Assembly (NCBI GenBank): GCA_029880855.1
Contig: JAOUNS010000003.1
Location: forward strand, 1-64,000
Length of the DNA: 64,000 nt
Direction: 5' to 3'
From: Gammaproteobacteria bacterium
GTDB lineage: Bacteria > Pseudomonadota > Gammaproteobacteria > UBA6429 > Thiohalophilaceae
Position numbers and translations under genes: made by a program. The notes beneath the pieces were generated by a model. That model did not search any database. It was not told the DNA's origin and saw nothing but the letters and a program-made list of their open reading frames with translations. Shown here one piece after another: positions 26,923-33,901 of this stretch (the first letter of the stretch is position 1; each line of letters begins with the position of its first letter).

Positions 26923-28059
26923 TTATACAAGCATTTTACCTCTACATGCGCGAATGACTTCAATTTTTGTCATTTCCTCATAGGCATCAGTGGCATGCAA
27001 AAACCCTATATTCTTATCATGCGATCTATCTATTAATCCCAACAGCAAATCAATATTATCTCCTTGAACCTGATCCAGAGAGCAGAAATCAGAATGTATT
27101 TGATCTCGGCTGTTGGTATTAAAATAGCTGTATAACTCACCAACCAGACCAATCAATACATCAGATAGCTGTATTAATTGGTTTGATGTAGAATCAACAA
27201 AACTGAAATTATCAATCTCTTGTAAGCCATCCATAACTTTATATTCCGACAATAATTCTATTATTGATTCTTCACGATCAAAGATGTGCCTGGAATTTTT
27301 GAACATATAGACCGGGCGCAGATAAAAACGAGAGAAATCCTTGATGAGCATAAAGTCATCGTCATTCATAAGAAAAGGCAATGAGTCTTTCTTTCTTGCT
27401 TCTTTTAATATCTGTCTGAGTGACTCCAGACCAAAATGAAATTCCATATCATCAAGATAATCTACAAAGAGATTACTCATCTCCTCGATAAATGCTATAA
27501 CTTCATTTTGTTTTATATTCGGGTAGCCATATTTGTGAAATAGAGAAATAACTGAATCAATTTCAAGCCTTGCCAACTTATACAAATCATTCTTCATTCT
27601 GTTAGCAAACTGTAGTCCAAGCTGTTGGCTTGCTTCGGAATGTGCTATCGCTGAATCAACAATATCTACTATTGACCAATAGAGTATATTCAATCTTGAG
27701 TAGTGTATAAATAAATTACTACCACCGACGTATTTAAGGAACAGATAGAGTTTTTGAGATTTCAAACAATCAATCAGCCCTCCTTTTGCAATATGCTTGA
27801 ACTTAAGCTCTTTGACTGATTTCTGTAATTTTAAGCTATCTATGAGCGGCTGGACGTCAGGCACTGGGCCTTCATGCACCAACCCGCCTAGCACAAAATT
27901 TTCTGTAAAAGATGAATTGAAATCCGTCTCTCTTACGTAGAATTTTCTAATATTATTTGTTTCGTCATAGTAAAATGTATAAGTGCCATCAAAATCAGCC
28001 GATGGGGCTAGCATTTTTGTGTATTTCCTGATGTCGGTTATATCAAAAGTTATCATCAA
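26923..28059 (-). CDS. DUF3800-like protein
   Basis: A 378-residue protein. Near the N-terminus 'GTYTFYYDETNNIRKFYVRETDF' followed by 'FVLGGLVHEG' resembles the DUF3800 opening (an aromatic-aromatic-Asp-Glu strand, then a G-G turn), an RNase H-like fold found in mobile elements and defence islands. The helical remainder includes 'FSFVDSTSNQLIQLSDVLIGLVGELY', which fits the second conserved Asp block ('DS...QLSDVLIG'). AT-rich unlike the tra genes. Activity unknown; nuclease is the usual prediction. Confidence 0.7.
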   Translation of the reverse strand: MMITFDITDIRKYTKMLAPSADFDGTYTFYYDETNNIRKFYVRETDFNSSFTENFVLGGLVHEGPVPDVQPLIDSLKLQKSVKELKFKHIAKGGLIDCLKSQKLYLFLKYVGGSNLFIHYSRLNILYWSIVDIVDSAIAHSEASQQLGLQFANRMKNDLYKLARLEIDSVISLFHKYGYPNIKQNEVIAFIEEMSNLFVDYLDDMEFHFGLESLRQILKEARKKDSLPFLMNDDDFMLIKDFSRFYLRPVYMFKNSRHIFDREESIIELLSEYKVMDGLQEIDNFSFVDSTSNQLIQLSDVLIGLVGELYSYFNTNSRDQIHSDFCSLDQVQGDNIDLLLGLIDRSHDKNIGFLHATDAYEEMTKIEVIRACRGKMLV

Positions 28060-28419
28060 TTAATGCCAATTGTATTTTATGTCTAAAAGTTTAAGTAACG
28101 AGACCCCTGCCTCGTTATACATTCACAGTGAAACTCGACTTTGACGAAGATTATAGCAATAAATCAATGACTTCCTAATCATGTGTTTCGTTATATGAAC
28201 TGGGAAGGGATTGAGACACATAATACAGTGTTTTTCTTATGGGAAATTGCCCATTTTGATAGAGAAAAGTGTTATCCTGTGGCATGGCAAATGGCGGCTT
28301 TAGTTCATCTTCTGCCTTCCAAGCACATTTTACCCGATTTTCCCCGTCATCGTCTCAGTTCGGCCAAAAGCGGTCTGTCATTATTCGTGGTCTGTCCCCT
28401 ATTGTCTAAGTTGATTTCA
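28060..28419. other. 360 bp without a gene between DUF3800 and the last integron cassette
   Basis: A + strand reading frame here looks fortuitous (no ribosome site, no family). A hairpin TAACGAG/CTCGTTA lies at 28096-28117, upstream of the DUF3800 start; its right arm runs into GTTATAC, similar to an integron core, so it may be a worn attC. The sequence at about 28340-28400, just outside the last cassette, holds no attC, so the array has lost that cassette's own recombination site. Confidence 0.4.
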
Positions 28420-28665
28420 CTACGCAAAGCCACCAATAAATTGCATGCCAAGACCAACCACTAATAACACAAAACCTCTGGTTTGAGTTTTAAATTGATT
28501 TTTGGTGTCTTCCATTAATTGCTCAACAGCAAACTCTATGTGATCCATGTCAGTTTTATGTTTTCGAATTGTCTTGCTTGAATTATAGGCAGAGAAAACC
28601 AGTGTGGCAGCACCAACTACTTCAAGCACTATCCCTGTTTGCCCAATAAACCATAAATAAGTCAT
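28420..28665 (-). CDS. Integron cassette 6: small membrane protein
   Basis: An 81-residue protein with two membrane helices ('YLWFIGQTGIVLEVVGAATLVFSA' and 'GFVLLVVGLGMQFIGGF') around a charged helix. Unknown family. Last cassette of the array, farthest from the integrase. Unlike the others it has no attC after its stop, so it cannot be excised alone unless a site lies further away. Confidence 0.65.
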   Translation of the reverse strand: MTYLWFIGQTGIVLEVVGAATLVFSAYNSSKTIRKHKTDMDHIEFAVEQLMEDTKNQFKTQTRGFVLLVVGLGMQFIGGFA

Positions 28666-28677
28666 GAAACTCTATTC

Positions 28678-28760
28678 CTTATAACGTTAAAGGCCATGCG
28701 CGCCAACGACCGCGAGAGAAACGAGTGGTTTGGCGTCGCGATGGGCCGCCTTGTTATGCC
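28678..28760 (-). repeat. attC site, cassette 5
   Basis: Integron recombination site at the 3' end of the 28763-29119 cassette. In cassette direction it runs from a GCATAAC core (about 28752-28758) to GTTATAA (about 28679-28685), with a long imperfect inner palindrome (GGCGGCCCATCGCGACGCC ... GGCGCGCATGGCC). Size, terminal cores and inner symmetry are those of attC. Confidence 0.8.
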
Positions 28761-28762
28761 TT

Positions 28763-29119
28763 CTACCCTTTACTAATAGCATGTAACTCAAATCCAGTAG
28801 AAACAGCCAGCATATGTATAAACATAGTAGATACAACAAAAATAATTACCAGTGCGACATTAAATAATATTGGCAATGTATTATTTTTAAACAGATAAAA
28901 TGTAGTAACAGCACATGACATAACTATTAAGATCGTCACTGGCCAGTACCCTACAGAAAACACAGCCATTAAAGATGCATTATTATCGGTTAGTTCAGAT
29001 ATGCGGCCTTGCCATTCAGATACAAAGCTATAGTTTAACCAACTAACAATCGCAGCCCACAATGTAACCAGGACAAGAATTACTGCGGATACTTTTTGAG
29101 TGATAGCTGCTTTATTCAT
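28763..29119 (-). CDS. Integron cassette 5: membrane protein
   Basis: A 118-residue protein with three hydrophobic helices: about 8-26, 'AVFSVGYWPVTILIVMSCAVTTFYLF' and 'ILFNVALVIIFVVSTMFIHMLAV'. No recognised family. Bounded on both sides by attC sites, with only a few bases between the site and the start codon, as usual for cassettes that rely on an external promoter. Confidence 0.65.
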   Translation of the reverse strand: MNKAAITQKVSAVILVLVTLWAAIVSWLNYSFVSEWQGRISELTDNNASLMAVFSVGYWPVTILIVMSCAVTTFYLFKNNTLPILFNVALVIIFVVSTMFIHMLAVSTGFELHAISKG

Positions 29120-29128
29120 ATTTTAATA

Positions 29129-29188
29129 GGCATAACGCGTTACTCAGCGGCGCGCCTTTTTGCGTCCGCTGGAGTTATTTGTTAGAGC
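29129..29188 (-). repeat. attC site, cassette 4
   Basis: A short (~60 bp) attC overlapping the end of the GIY-YIG gene. In cassette direction it goes from CTCTAAC (about 29179-29185) to GTTATGC (about 29130-29136), with an inner palindrome built on CCAGCGGACGC / GGCGCGCCGCTG. It ends 10 bp before the start of cassette 5. Confidence 0.8.
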
Positions 29189-29656
29189 GGATTTTACAAG
29201 CATTTTACGTGGCGCAATGGCTTCTGATGCTCGATTGCCTGTAAATGAAATTGAATGTGCAGGACGTTTCGTTCCCTGCTTATTTACTAGCTCACAGCCT
29301 TCAGAAAGAGCGTGATCAATTAATGCATTTTCAATTAAGTTGAGCACTTTCTTTCTATCCTGTCCTTTCTTTAAGTTTGCCTCGCAAAATAATAAAATTC
29401 GTTTACCCTGTTGAGCATTTTTAATACTCATCATTAGTGGTACATGATTAAATTGTTGTTCAATTCTGCTTTTAAGATTATCAGCCTGCCCAATATAAAT
29501 TGGCGAAAAACTATTACCATGCTTTCTAGCAAAGACATAGATTCCAGGTTTGTTGGGGACAATATTTATATCAGCTATGGAATAAATTAGATTCTTCTTT
29601 GAACCATCTGTAAGATCAATAGCTTTGCTCCATGTTGCTTCGATGTTTAGGGCCAT
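29144..29656 (-). CDS. Integron cassette 4: GIY-YIG nuclease-like protein
   Basis: A 170-residue protein. 'KPGIYVFARKHGNSFSPIYIGQADNLKSRIEQQ' is a GIY-YIG motif with the conserved Arg. 'NLIENALIDHAL' supplies the conserved helix with Glu, and the basic tail may bind DNA. GIY-YIG proteins cut DNA in repair, restriction or homing. The gene runs into its attC, so the last ~15 residues are encoded by the recombination site. Confidence 0.8.
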   Translation of the reverse strand: MALNIEATWSKAIDLTDGSKKNLIYSIADINIVPNKPGIYVFARKHGNSFSPIYIGQADNLKSRIEQQFNHVPLMMSIKNAQQGKRILLFCEANLKKGQDRKKVLNLIENALIDHALSEGCELVNKQGTKRPAHSISFTGNRASEAIAPRKMLVKSALTNNSSGRKKARR

Positions 29657-29675
29657 ATTCTATATTTCCATATTA

Positions 29676-29750
29676 GGTCTAACGTTGAAGCTGTGCTGCG
29701 CAAACGAAGCGCAGCGTAGTTTGCGTCCGAACAAGCGACTTGTTATGTGC
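29676..29750 (-). repeat. attC site, cassette 3
   Basis: In cassette direction it runs from GCACATAAC (about 29742-29750) to GTTAGACC (about 29676-29683). The inner part has strong symmetry around AAACTACGCTGCGCTTCGTTTGCGCAGCAC. It lies between the GIY-YIG cassette and the 29743-30069 cassette. Confidence 0.8.
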
Positions 29751-30069
29751 TGGCGTCATTGTTTACTTCCAATGTTTGATTTACCCAAGCATTTAGCTCG
29801 TTTTCAGAATGAAAGCGGCCAATTAGTTGGGTAACCTCAGCCTTACCTTCACCTGTTAAGAAATAGCCTCCACCTAGCGGCACTTCTGACAACACACAAA
29901 GCAGTGGCTCATTAAATGTAAAAATAGCATCAAATGTTTCTTTACGAGACTCTTTGTTTCCTTTGCCTCGGATAGTAACCCTTTTCTGTTGCATAAGCTC
30001 TCCACTCCTAGAAGTGTCTCTATGCACGGCTTTAACTTTAGTTTGATTACTGTATTCTTCCTTGCTCAT
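29743..30069 (-). CDS. Integron cassette 3: hypothetical protein, 108 aa
   Basis: A soluble protein with a Lys/Arg/Ser-rich start ('TKVKAVHRDTSRSGELMQQKRVTIRGKG') and a mixed alpha/beta second half ('EAPLLCVLSEVPLGGGYF'-like, 'EVTQLIGRFHSENELNAWVNQTL'). I do not recognise it. Its last codons lie inside its attC. Confidence 0.6.
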   Translation of the reverse strand: MSKEEYSNQTKVKAVHRDTSRSGELMQQKRVTIRGKGNKESRKETFDAIFTFNEPLLCVLSEVPLGGGYFLTGEGKAEVTQLIGRFHSENELNAWVNQTLEVNNDAST

Positions 30070-30085
30070 ATCTAGAATTCATTTT

Positions 30086-30166
30086 GCACATAACGTTGCA
30101 ATGTGTGGCTGGCAACCCAAAGCGAAGCGGCGGGTTGACAGTCCCACACGATTGGGTTGTTAGCAG
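30086..30166 (-). repeat. attC site, cassette 2
   Basis: In cassette direction it runs from CTGCTAAC (about 30159-30166) to GTTATGTGC (about 30086-30094). The inner palindrome CAACCCGCCGCTTCGCTTTGGGTTG is nearly identical to that of the attC at 30506-30582, so the two sites share a recent origin. Confidence 0.85.
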
Positions 30167-30169
30167 TTT

Positions 30170-30496
30170 TTAACATATAAAATAAAATGTATAAATAAAC
30201 GCCATTAAAGCACTTAACCCAGCCAAATAATAAAATACCACTGCATAATGCACTCCATGCCATGTGTTCACTGGCCTCTTTATGATATTTATAAATGAAT
30301 TAATAATAATTAATGGCCTTTTATCAGAATCCCATATTTCAACTTTGACATTTTCTTTGTTTGAAGCGTCTGTATATGTATTTTGGTCATTCCTATATAA
30401 ATAATTAAGTATTTTTTTATCTGTCCATGAAACCAGCCATGCCGACACTACAATGATGCTAATAAAGAATTCTGGTGTAAGGAGTACTTTGCACAT
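30170..30496 (-). CDS. Integron cassette 2: membrane protein
   Basis: A 108-residue protein starting MCKVLLTPEFF. A longer frame begins at 30538, but that start lies inside the attC, so the internal ATG is preferred. Membrane helices are 'FFISIIVVSAWLVSW' and, at the end, 'YAVVFYYLAGLSALMAFIYTFYFIC', around a polar domain. No recognised family. Confidence 0.65.
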   Translation of the reverse strand: MCKVLLTPEFFISIIVVSAWLVSWTDKKILNYLYRNDQNTYTDASNKENVKVEIWDSDKRPLIIINSFINIIKRPVNTWHGVHYAVVFYYLAGLSALMAFIYTFYFIC

Positions 30497-30505
30497 AATT
30501 TTTAC

Positions 30506-30582
30506 TGCTAACGACTCAATGTGGGGCTGACAACCCAAAGCGAAGCGACGGGTTGGCAGTCACACACGATTGGCTTGTTATG
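30506..30582 (-). repeat. attC site, cassette 1
   Basis: In cassette direction it runs from ACATAAC (about 30576-30582) to GTTAGCAG (about 30506-30513), with the inner palindrome CAACCCGTCGCTTCGCTTTGGGTTG and outer arms CGTGTGTGACTG / CAGCCCCACATTG. It overlaps the stop of the TfoX-C cassette. Confidence 0.85.
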
Positions 30583-30880
30583 TTTCAATTTCCACTCCTT
30601 CAGCCTTTAGTAGCATTTCTAATTCTTGGTATCCTTCCAGTTCTAATAACAAACGGCCTTTTTCAGATTTGGCAATTTTAGCCCAATGTTTGCCCTCTAT
30701 TGCGCCAACCATTGCATAAAGAAAGTTTAGACTTGGTTTTGTACTACATTCATTTCGTAATTTCAGAAATGCTTTAACTGGGCCGACACTCTCTAAATCA
30801 GTTCTTGTTTTGATTCCTATTTCATTTAGACACTTCTCTGATTTAGGACCAAGACCTTGAAGTTTAGCGAGTTCGCCCAT
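30578..30880 (-). CDS. Integron cassette 1: TfoX C-terminal-domain protein
   Basis: A 100-residue protein that is all TfoX_C domain: 'LAKLQGLGPKSEKCLNEIGIKTRTDLESVGPVKAFLKLRN' (a helix-hairpin-helix-like fold) and 'LNFLYAMVGAIEGKHWAKIA'. TfoX/Sxy proteins activate natural competence with CRP; this one lacks the N-terminal TfoX domain. It is the cassette nearest the integrase, hence the newest insertion. A helix-hairpin-helix fold could also bind DNA in another role. Confidence 0.85.
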   Translation of the reverse strand: MGELAKLQGLGPKSEKCLNEIGIKTRTDLESVGPVKAFLKLRNECSTKPSLNFLYAMVGAIEGKHWAKIAKSEKGRLLLELEGYQELEMLLKAEGVEIET

Positions 30881-30901
30881 TTATTCATTCCTTTGAAACA
30901 T

Positions 30902-31035
30902 AACAGTTGATTATACGGACCCCGTTGGGTCCGTATAACAAGAATCATTATTTTCTAATATACTCAACTAACTATATGACATTTCAATACGATATCTAAA
31001 CCCTGCCCGTATAACAAGTCCGACGAATGCGGACA
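30902..31035 (-). promoter_or_regulatory. Candidate attI region of the integron
   Basis: Between the integrase and first cassette. The 12-mer CCGTATAACAAG occurs exactly twice (30931-30942 and 31007-31018); reversed it is CTTGTTATACGG, an integron-type core. A perfect 12-bp stem TTATACGGACCC/GGGTCCGTATAA lies at 30911-30938, and GTCCG/CGGAC at 31018-31034. One copy is likely the attI crossover; the 76 bp between the copies may be a tiny gene-less cassette remnant. Cassette and integrase promoters must also lie here. Confidence 0.55.
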
Positions 31036-31040
31036 AGGTA

Positions 31041-32078
31041 TTGCAATATGCAACCTTGTTTGCGATCATACGAATTTGTTTGGAGGTAACATTATGGGGT
31101 CCTGAAAACGTCTCTCAGCCACACAAACCGAAGCTACTCGAGCGTATCAAGATCGCCTGTCTTCGCCGTCAATACAGTCCTCGTACTGCTTCCAGTTATG
31201 TTTATTGGAGCCGTCAATTTATTCTCTTTCACAATAAACGCCATCCTGAGGAAATGGGCAAAAGTGAGATTGAAGCCTTTTTAAATTACCTTGTTACTCA
31301 GCGTCGTTTGTCCGCCAGTTCCCAGTCACAGGCATTAAATGCACTTATCTTCATGTACAGACATGTCCTGGAAATTGAGCCAGGATGGTTGGAAAATCTG
31401 GGGCGGTCAAAACGTAAACAATTCCTGCCAACAGTACTCAGTATCCAGGAAGTACGCGATGTCTTAAGTCACATGAATGGTGTTCCTAAACTGATGGCGG
31501 AGCTTATTTATGGGACAGGGATGCGTGTCAGTGAATGTACCCAGTTGCGCATTAAAGACATTGATTTTGATATGAAGACCATTATCGTACGTCAGGGAAA
31601 AGGGGGAAAAGACCGGACGACGTTATTGCCACAACGCCTGGTTAAACCGTTACAACGGCATCTTCTCAATGTCATGGGCTTGCATAAAGATGATTGCTTA
31701 AAAGGGGCTGGTTTTGCCCCACTGCCGGGGGCGCTTTATAAGAAGTACCCTAAAGCCGCACAATCTATCGGCTGGCAATATGTCTTTCCTTCCACAGCCA
31801 TTCGAATGTGGCCCCCCACAGGGCAACATGTTCGCTGGCACTGTTCGAATACCACGCCGCAGAAAGCATTTAAACGGGCACTGCATCAAACAACGATAAC
31901 GAAACATGCCAGCATCCATACGCTCCGACACTGCTTTGCAACGCATCTTCTTCAAAATGGAACAGACTTACGCTCTATTCAAACTTTACTGGGTCATAAA
32001 AATATCAAAACAACGATGATCTATACGCACATTATCAAGGCAGAGCAGAGTACAATAAGTCCATTGGATATATTGTAA
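31041..32078 (+). CDS. intI: Integron-type tyrosine recombinase
   Basis: Up to 345 residues. Catalytic residues are Arg162 ('YGTGMRVSECTQLR'), His293 and Arg296 ('HTLRHCFATHLL'), His319 ('LLGHKNIKT') and Tyr328 ('IYTHI'). The extra segment at about 230-252 ('GALYKKYPKAAQSIGWQYVFPS') is specific to IntI and needed for attC recognition. It is divergent from the cassettes, as in all integrons. The true start is unclear: the first ~20 residues look untranslated, and the best ribosome site (GGAGGT at 31082) serves an ATG at 31094 that is out of frame. Confidence 0.93.
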   Translation: MQYATLFAIIRICLEVTLWGPENVSQPHKPKLLERIKIACLRRQYSPRTASSYVYWSRQFILFHNKRHPEEMGKSEIEAFLNYLVTQRRLSASSQSQALNALIFMYRHVLEIEPGWLENLGRSKRKQFLPTVLSIQEVRDVLSHMNGVPKLMAELIYGTGMRVSECTQLRIKDIDFDMKTIIVRQGKGGKDRTTLLPQRLVKPLQRHLLNVMGLHKDDCLKGAGFAPLPGALYKKYPKAAQSIGWQYVFPSTAIRMWPPTGQHVRWHCSNTTPQKAFKRALHQTTITKHASIHTLRHCFATHLLQNGTDLRSIQTLLGHKNIKTTMIYTHIIKAEQSTISPLDIL

Positions 32079-32087
32079 TCAGTTATA

Positions 32088-32110
32088 AGGGGTCAGTTTA
32101 CCTGGCCCCT
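32088..32110 (+). terminator. Terminator-like hairpin after intI
   Basis: Stem AGGGGTCAG / CTGGCCCCT (with one G-T pair) and a 5-base loop, 10 bp after the integrase stop. No strong T run follows, so efficiency is uncertain. Confidence 0.5.
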
Positions 32111-32176
32111 GGATTATTTCGTAGTCACAGGTGAATGTCTGCTTTTAAGCCAATCAAGGGTTATGGTCTATTGATA

Positions 32177-32258
32177 ATATATGTCTGTAAACGCAGCAAG
32201 ACAGTCATATAGTCAAAGTTTCATGAGAGTCCGCTTCGGGTCGAAAACAGACATATAT
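32177..32258. repeat. 12-bp inverted repeat downstream of intI
   Basis: ATATATGTCTGT at 32177-32188 and ACAGACATATAT at 32247-32258, perfect and 58 bp apart. Between them lies GAGTCCGCTTCGGGTCGAAA, which resembles on the opposite strand the sequence at about 28355-28380 on the far side of the integron. It may mark an old insertion edge or a small mobile-element remnant. Confidence 0.35.
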
Positions 32259-32273
32259 ACCTAATATTTCCTT

Positions 32274-32432
32274 TTAATTTCCGACCTCTGTATCTGCCCT
32301 ACTCTTATGTATCATCCTTTCTACTTCATCCAGCCATGCAATATAAGCACCTTTTGAGAGATTATTATCAGCCTCTTTTAAAAGCTTCTGAGCTTTTCCC
32401 AATAAATCATTGTAAATGGATGTGAAGTCCAT
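32274..32432 (-). CDS. Small helical protein downstream of dprA-like gene, 52 aa
   Basis: Reads MDFTSIYNDLLGKAQKLL... and ends ...HKSRADTEVGN. It is almost entirely helical ('EADNNLSKGAYIAWLDEVERMIHKS') and starts 9 bp after the DprA-like stop, so it is very likely co-transcribed with it. No known family. It could be an accessory partner of the DprA-like protein. Confidence 0.5.
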   Translation of the reverse strand: MDFTSIYNDLLGKAQKLLKEADNNLSKGAYIAWLDEVERMIHKSRADTEVGN

Positions 32433-32441
32433 ATATAAAAT

Positions 32442-33137
32442 CTAAAGCCTATTTGCCTGATAGGTTTCTATTGGGTCTAGCTTATTTAAAATCTTTTCAT
32501 AATCATCTTTAGAGCGTATCGGAATTGCTCCTTTTTGTTTTACCAGCATCTCCGGCCCTTTATACTTTAAATTCAACTTATTTTCAGGTGTTTGCGGTAG
32601 CACAGAAAACAAAAGATGATTTTCATTTAATGCGAAGTTCGCATGTGTCATTGTCCCGCTCTTTAATTCTGATTCAACAATAACGGAAGCAATCGACAAT
32701 CCAACTTGTATTCTATTTCTGGGCACAAAAAAATTTTTATTTGGGCTGGTGCCTTCTGGATGTTCAGAAACCCACGCCCCGCCATTGTCTAATATCCTTT
32801 TTGCTAGTCCTGCATTCGCTTTCGGGTGTGCTTCATGTAATCCATGAGCGAGTACAGCGATTGTACTTTTTATTCCACCTTCGTGAGCGGCAGCATCTAT
32901 ACCCAAGGCAAGACCTGAAACTATTGTATATCCGTGCTCAACAAGATATTGAGCGATCCTTTTTGCTATCTCTGCGCCAGCTTTTGAACAATCGCGAGTA
33001 CCGACTATTGAAACGCCAGGATTGTATAATAGTTCTGCATTACCTCTGACGTATAATATCCCTGGAGGATTTAGAATACTTTTTAATCTGACAGGGTATT
33101 CAGGTGAATCTATAGATATAGATTTAATATCAGCCAC
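32442..33137 (-). CDS. DprA/Smf-like DNA-processing protein, short form
   Basis: A 231-residue Rossmann-fold protein. It shows the DprA pattern: 'YPVRLKSILNPPGILYVRGN', 'VSIVGTRDCSKAGAEIAKRIAQYLVEHGYTIVSGLALGIDAAAHEGGI', 'SEHPEGTSPNKNFFVPRNRIQVGLS', 'SGTMTHANFALNENHLLFSV'. Chromosomal DprA (~360 aa) has extra SAM and winged-helix domains; both are missing here. DprA loads RecA on incoming single-stranded DNA; such stand-alone copies on mobile elements may protect transferred DNA or act in defence. That is inference. Confidence 0.85.
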   Translation of the reverse strand: MADIKSISIDSPEYPVRLKSILNPPGILYVRGNAELLYNPGVSIVGTRDCSKAGAEIAKRIAQYLVEHGYTIVSGLALGIDAAAHEGGIKSTIAVLAHGLHEAHPKANAGLAKRILDNGGAWVSEHPEGTSPNKNFFVPRNRIQVGLSIASVIVESELKSGTMTHANFALNENHLLFSVLPQTPENKLNLKYKGPEMLVKQKGAIPIRSKDDYEKILNKLDPIETYQANRL

Positions 33138-33314
33138 TAGTTTTACTTAGTTCTATTGAGATTATTTCACGTTACGTCTAATAAACAACCAAGTTATTAT
33201 AAAACAAGCCAGTTAATTTAAACGGCAGTTTCGTTCCCAACTATCAAATATCCAATCTGCCGTTATTCGATGCAAGCTGTATTAAGATGTTTTCAGCCTT
33301 CTACTTTGTATTAG

Positions 33315-33893
33315 TTAATCTTTAAGCAGGTCGATTGATAATTTTGTGTTAAAAGTGACACCTGTCAGCCCACTTTTTTCTATCAGACTTTTAAATGCTT
33401 CGGTGCAAAATATGTTACTGTACCCATCATAGGATGTTGTAAACATCAGGATGCTGTCATCTATATCTTCATTCTTAAACTCTAAATTGTCAATACCAGC
33501 ATCCATCCCTTCAAAATAGGCTTTCTCGGATTTATCAAGATCGATGTACTTGTCGTCTATTGGTGTAGTTACATTGAAAAAATAATACGTGACACCGCTA
33601 ACATTAACCGGTAATGCTTCGCCGACGGCTTGTAATTTATCCGCAAGTATATCATAGGCCTTTTGATTAAATATTAAGCAATTTGCCCAACTTGATATAT
33701 CTGGCAAAGATATTGCACCAGTGTCTGATAATAAAAATGTGGCATCAGGTGTTTTCCATATATCCGCAAGGGATTTGTTACCCAGGGCAAAGGTATCAAA
33801 ATCTTCGCCCATCTTTGATAAGATTTCGTAATCATCCATGGCGAAGTACATATAGTCATCCGAGTATGTGCTAATGCGATATATCGTAGTCAC
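33315..33893 (-). CDS. Possible Imm11-like immunity protein
   Basis: A 192-residue acidic protein, 8 bp after the AHH toxin gene, in the place of its immunity gene. The layout 'YIDLDKSEKAYF...FKNEDIDDSILMFTTSYDGYSNIFCTEAFKSLIEKSGLTGVTF' (a strand, then a helix ending in G-L/I-T-G-V) resembles DUF1629/Imm11 proteins. Function inferred: binds and neutralises the upstream nuclease. Sequence recognition is moderate; the genetic link is strong. Confidence 0.6.
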   Translation of the reverse strand: MTTIYRISTYSDDYMYFAMDDYEILSKMGEDFDTFALGNKSLADIWKTPDATFLLSDTGAISLPDISSWANCLIFNQKAYDILADKLQAVGEALPVNVSGVTYYFFNVTTPIDDKYIDLDKSEKAYFEGMDAGIDNLEFKNEDIDDSILMFTTSYDGYSNIFCTEAFKSLIEKSGLTGVTFNTKLSIDLLKD

Positions 33894-33901
33894 AGTTATT
33901 C

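Noticed and set aside
28183-28464. 93-residue + strand frame near the last integron cassette
   Set aside because: No ribosome site, overlaps a cassette gene on the other strand and looks like random sequence.
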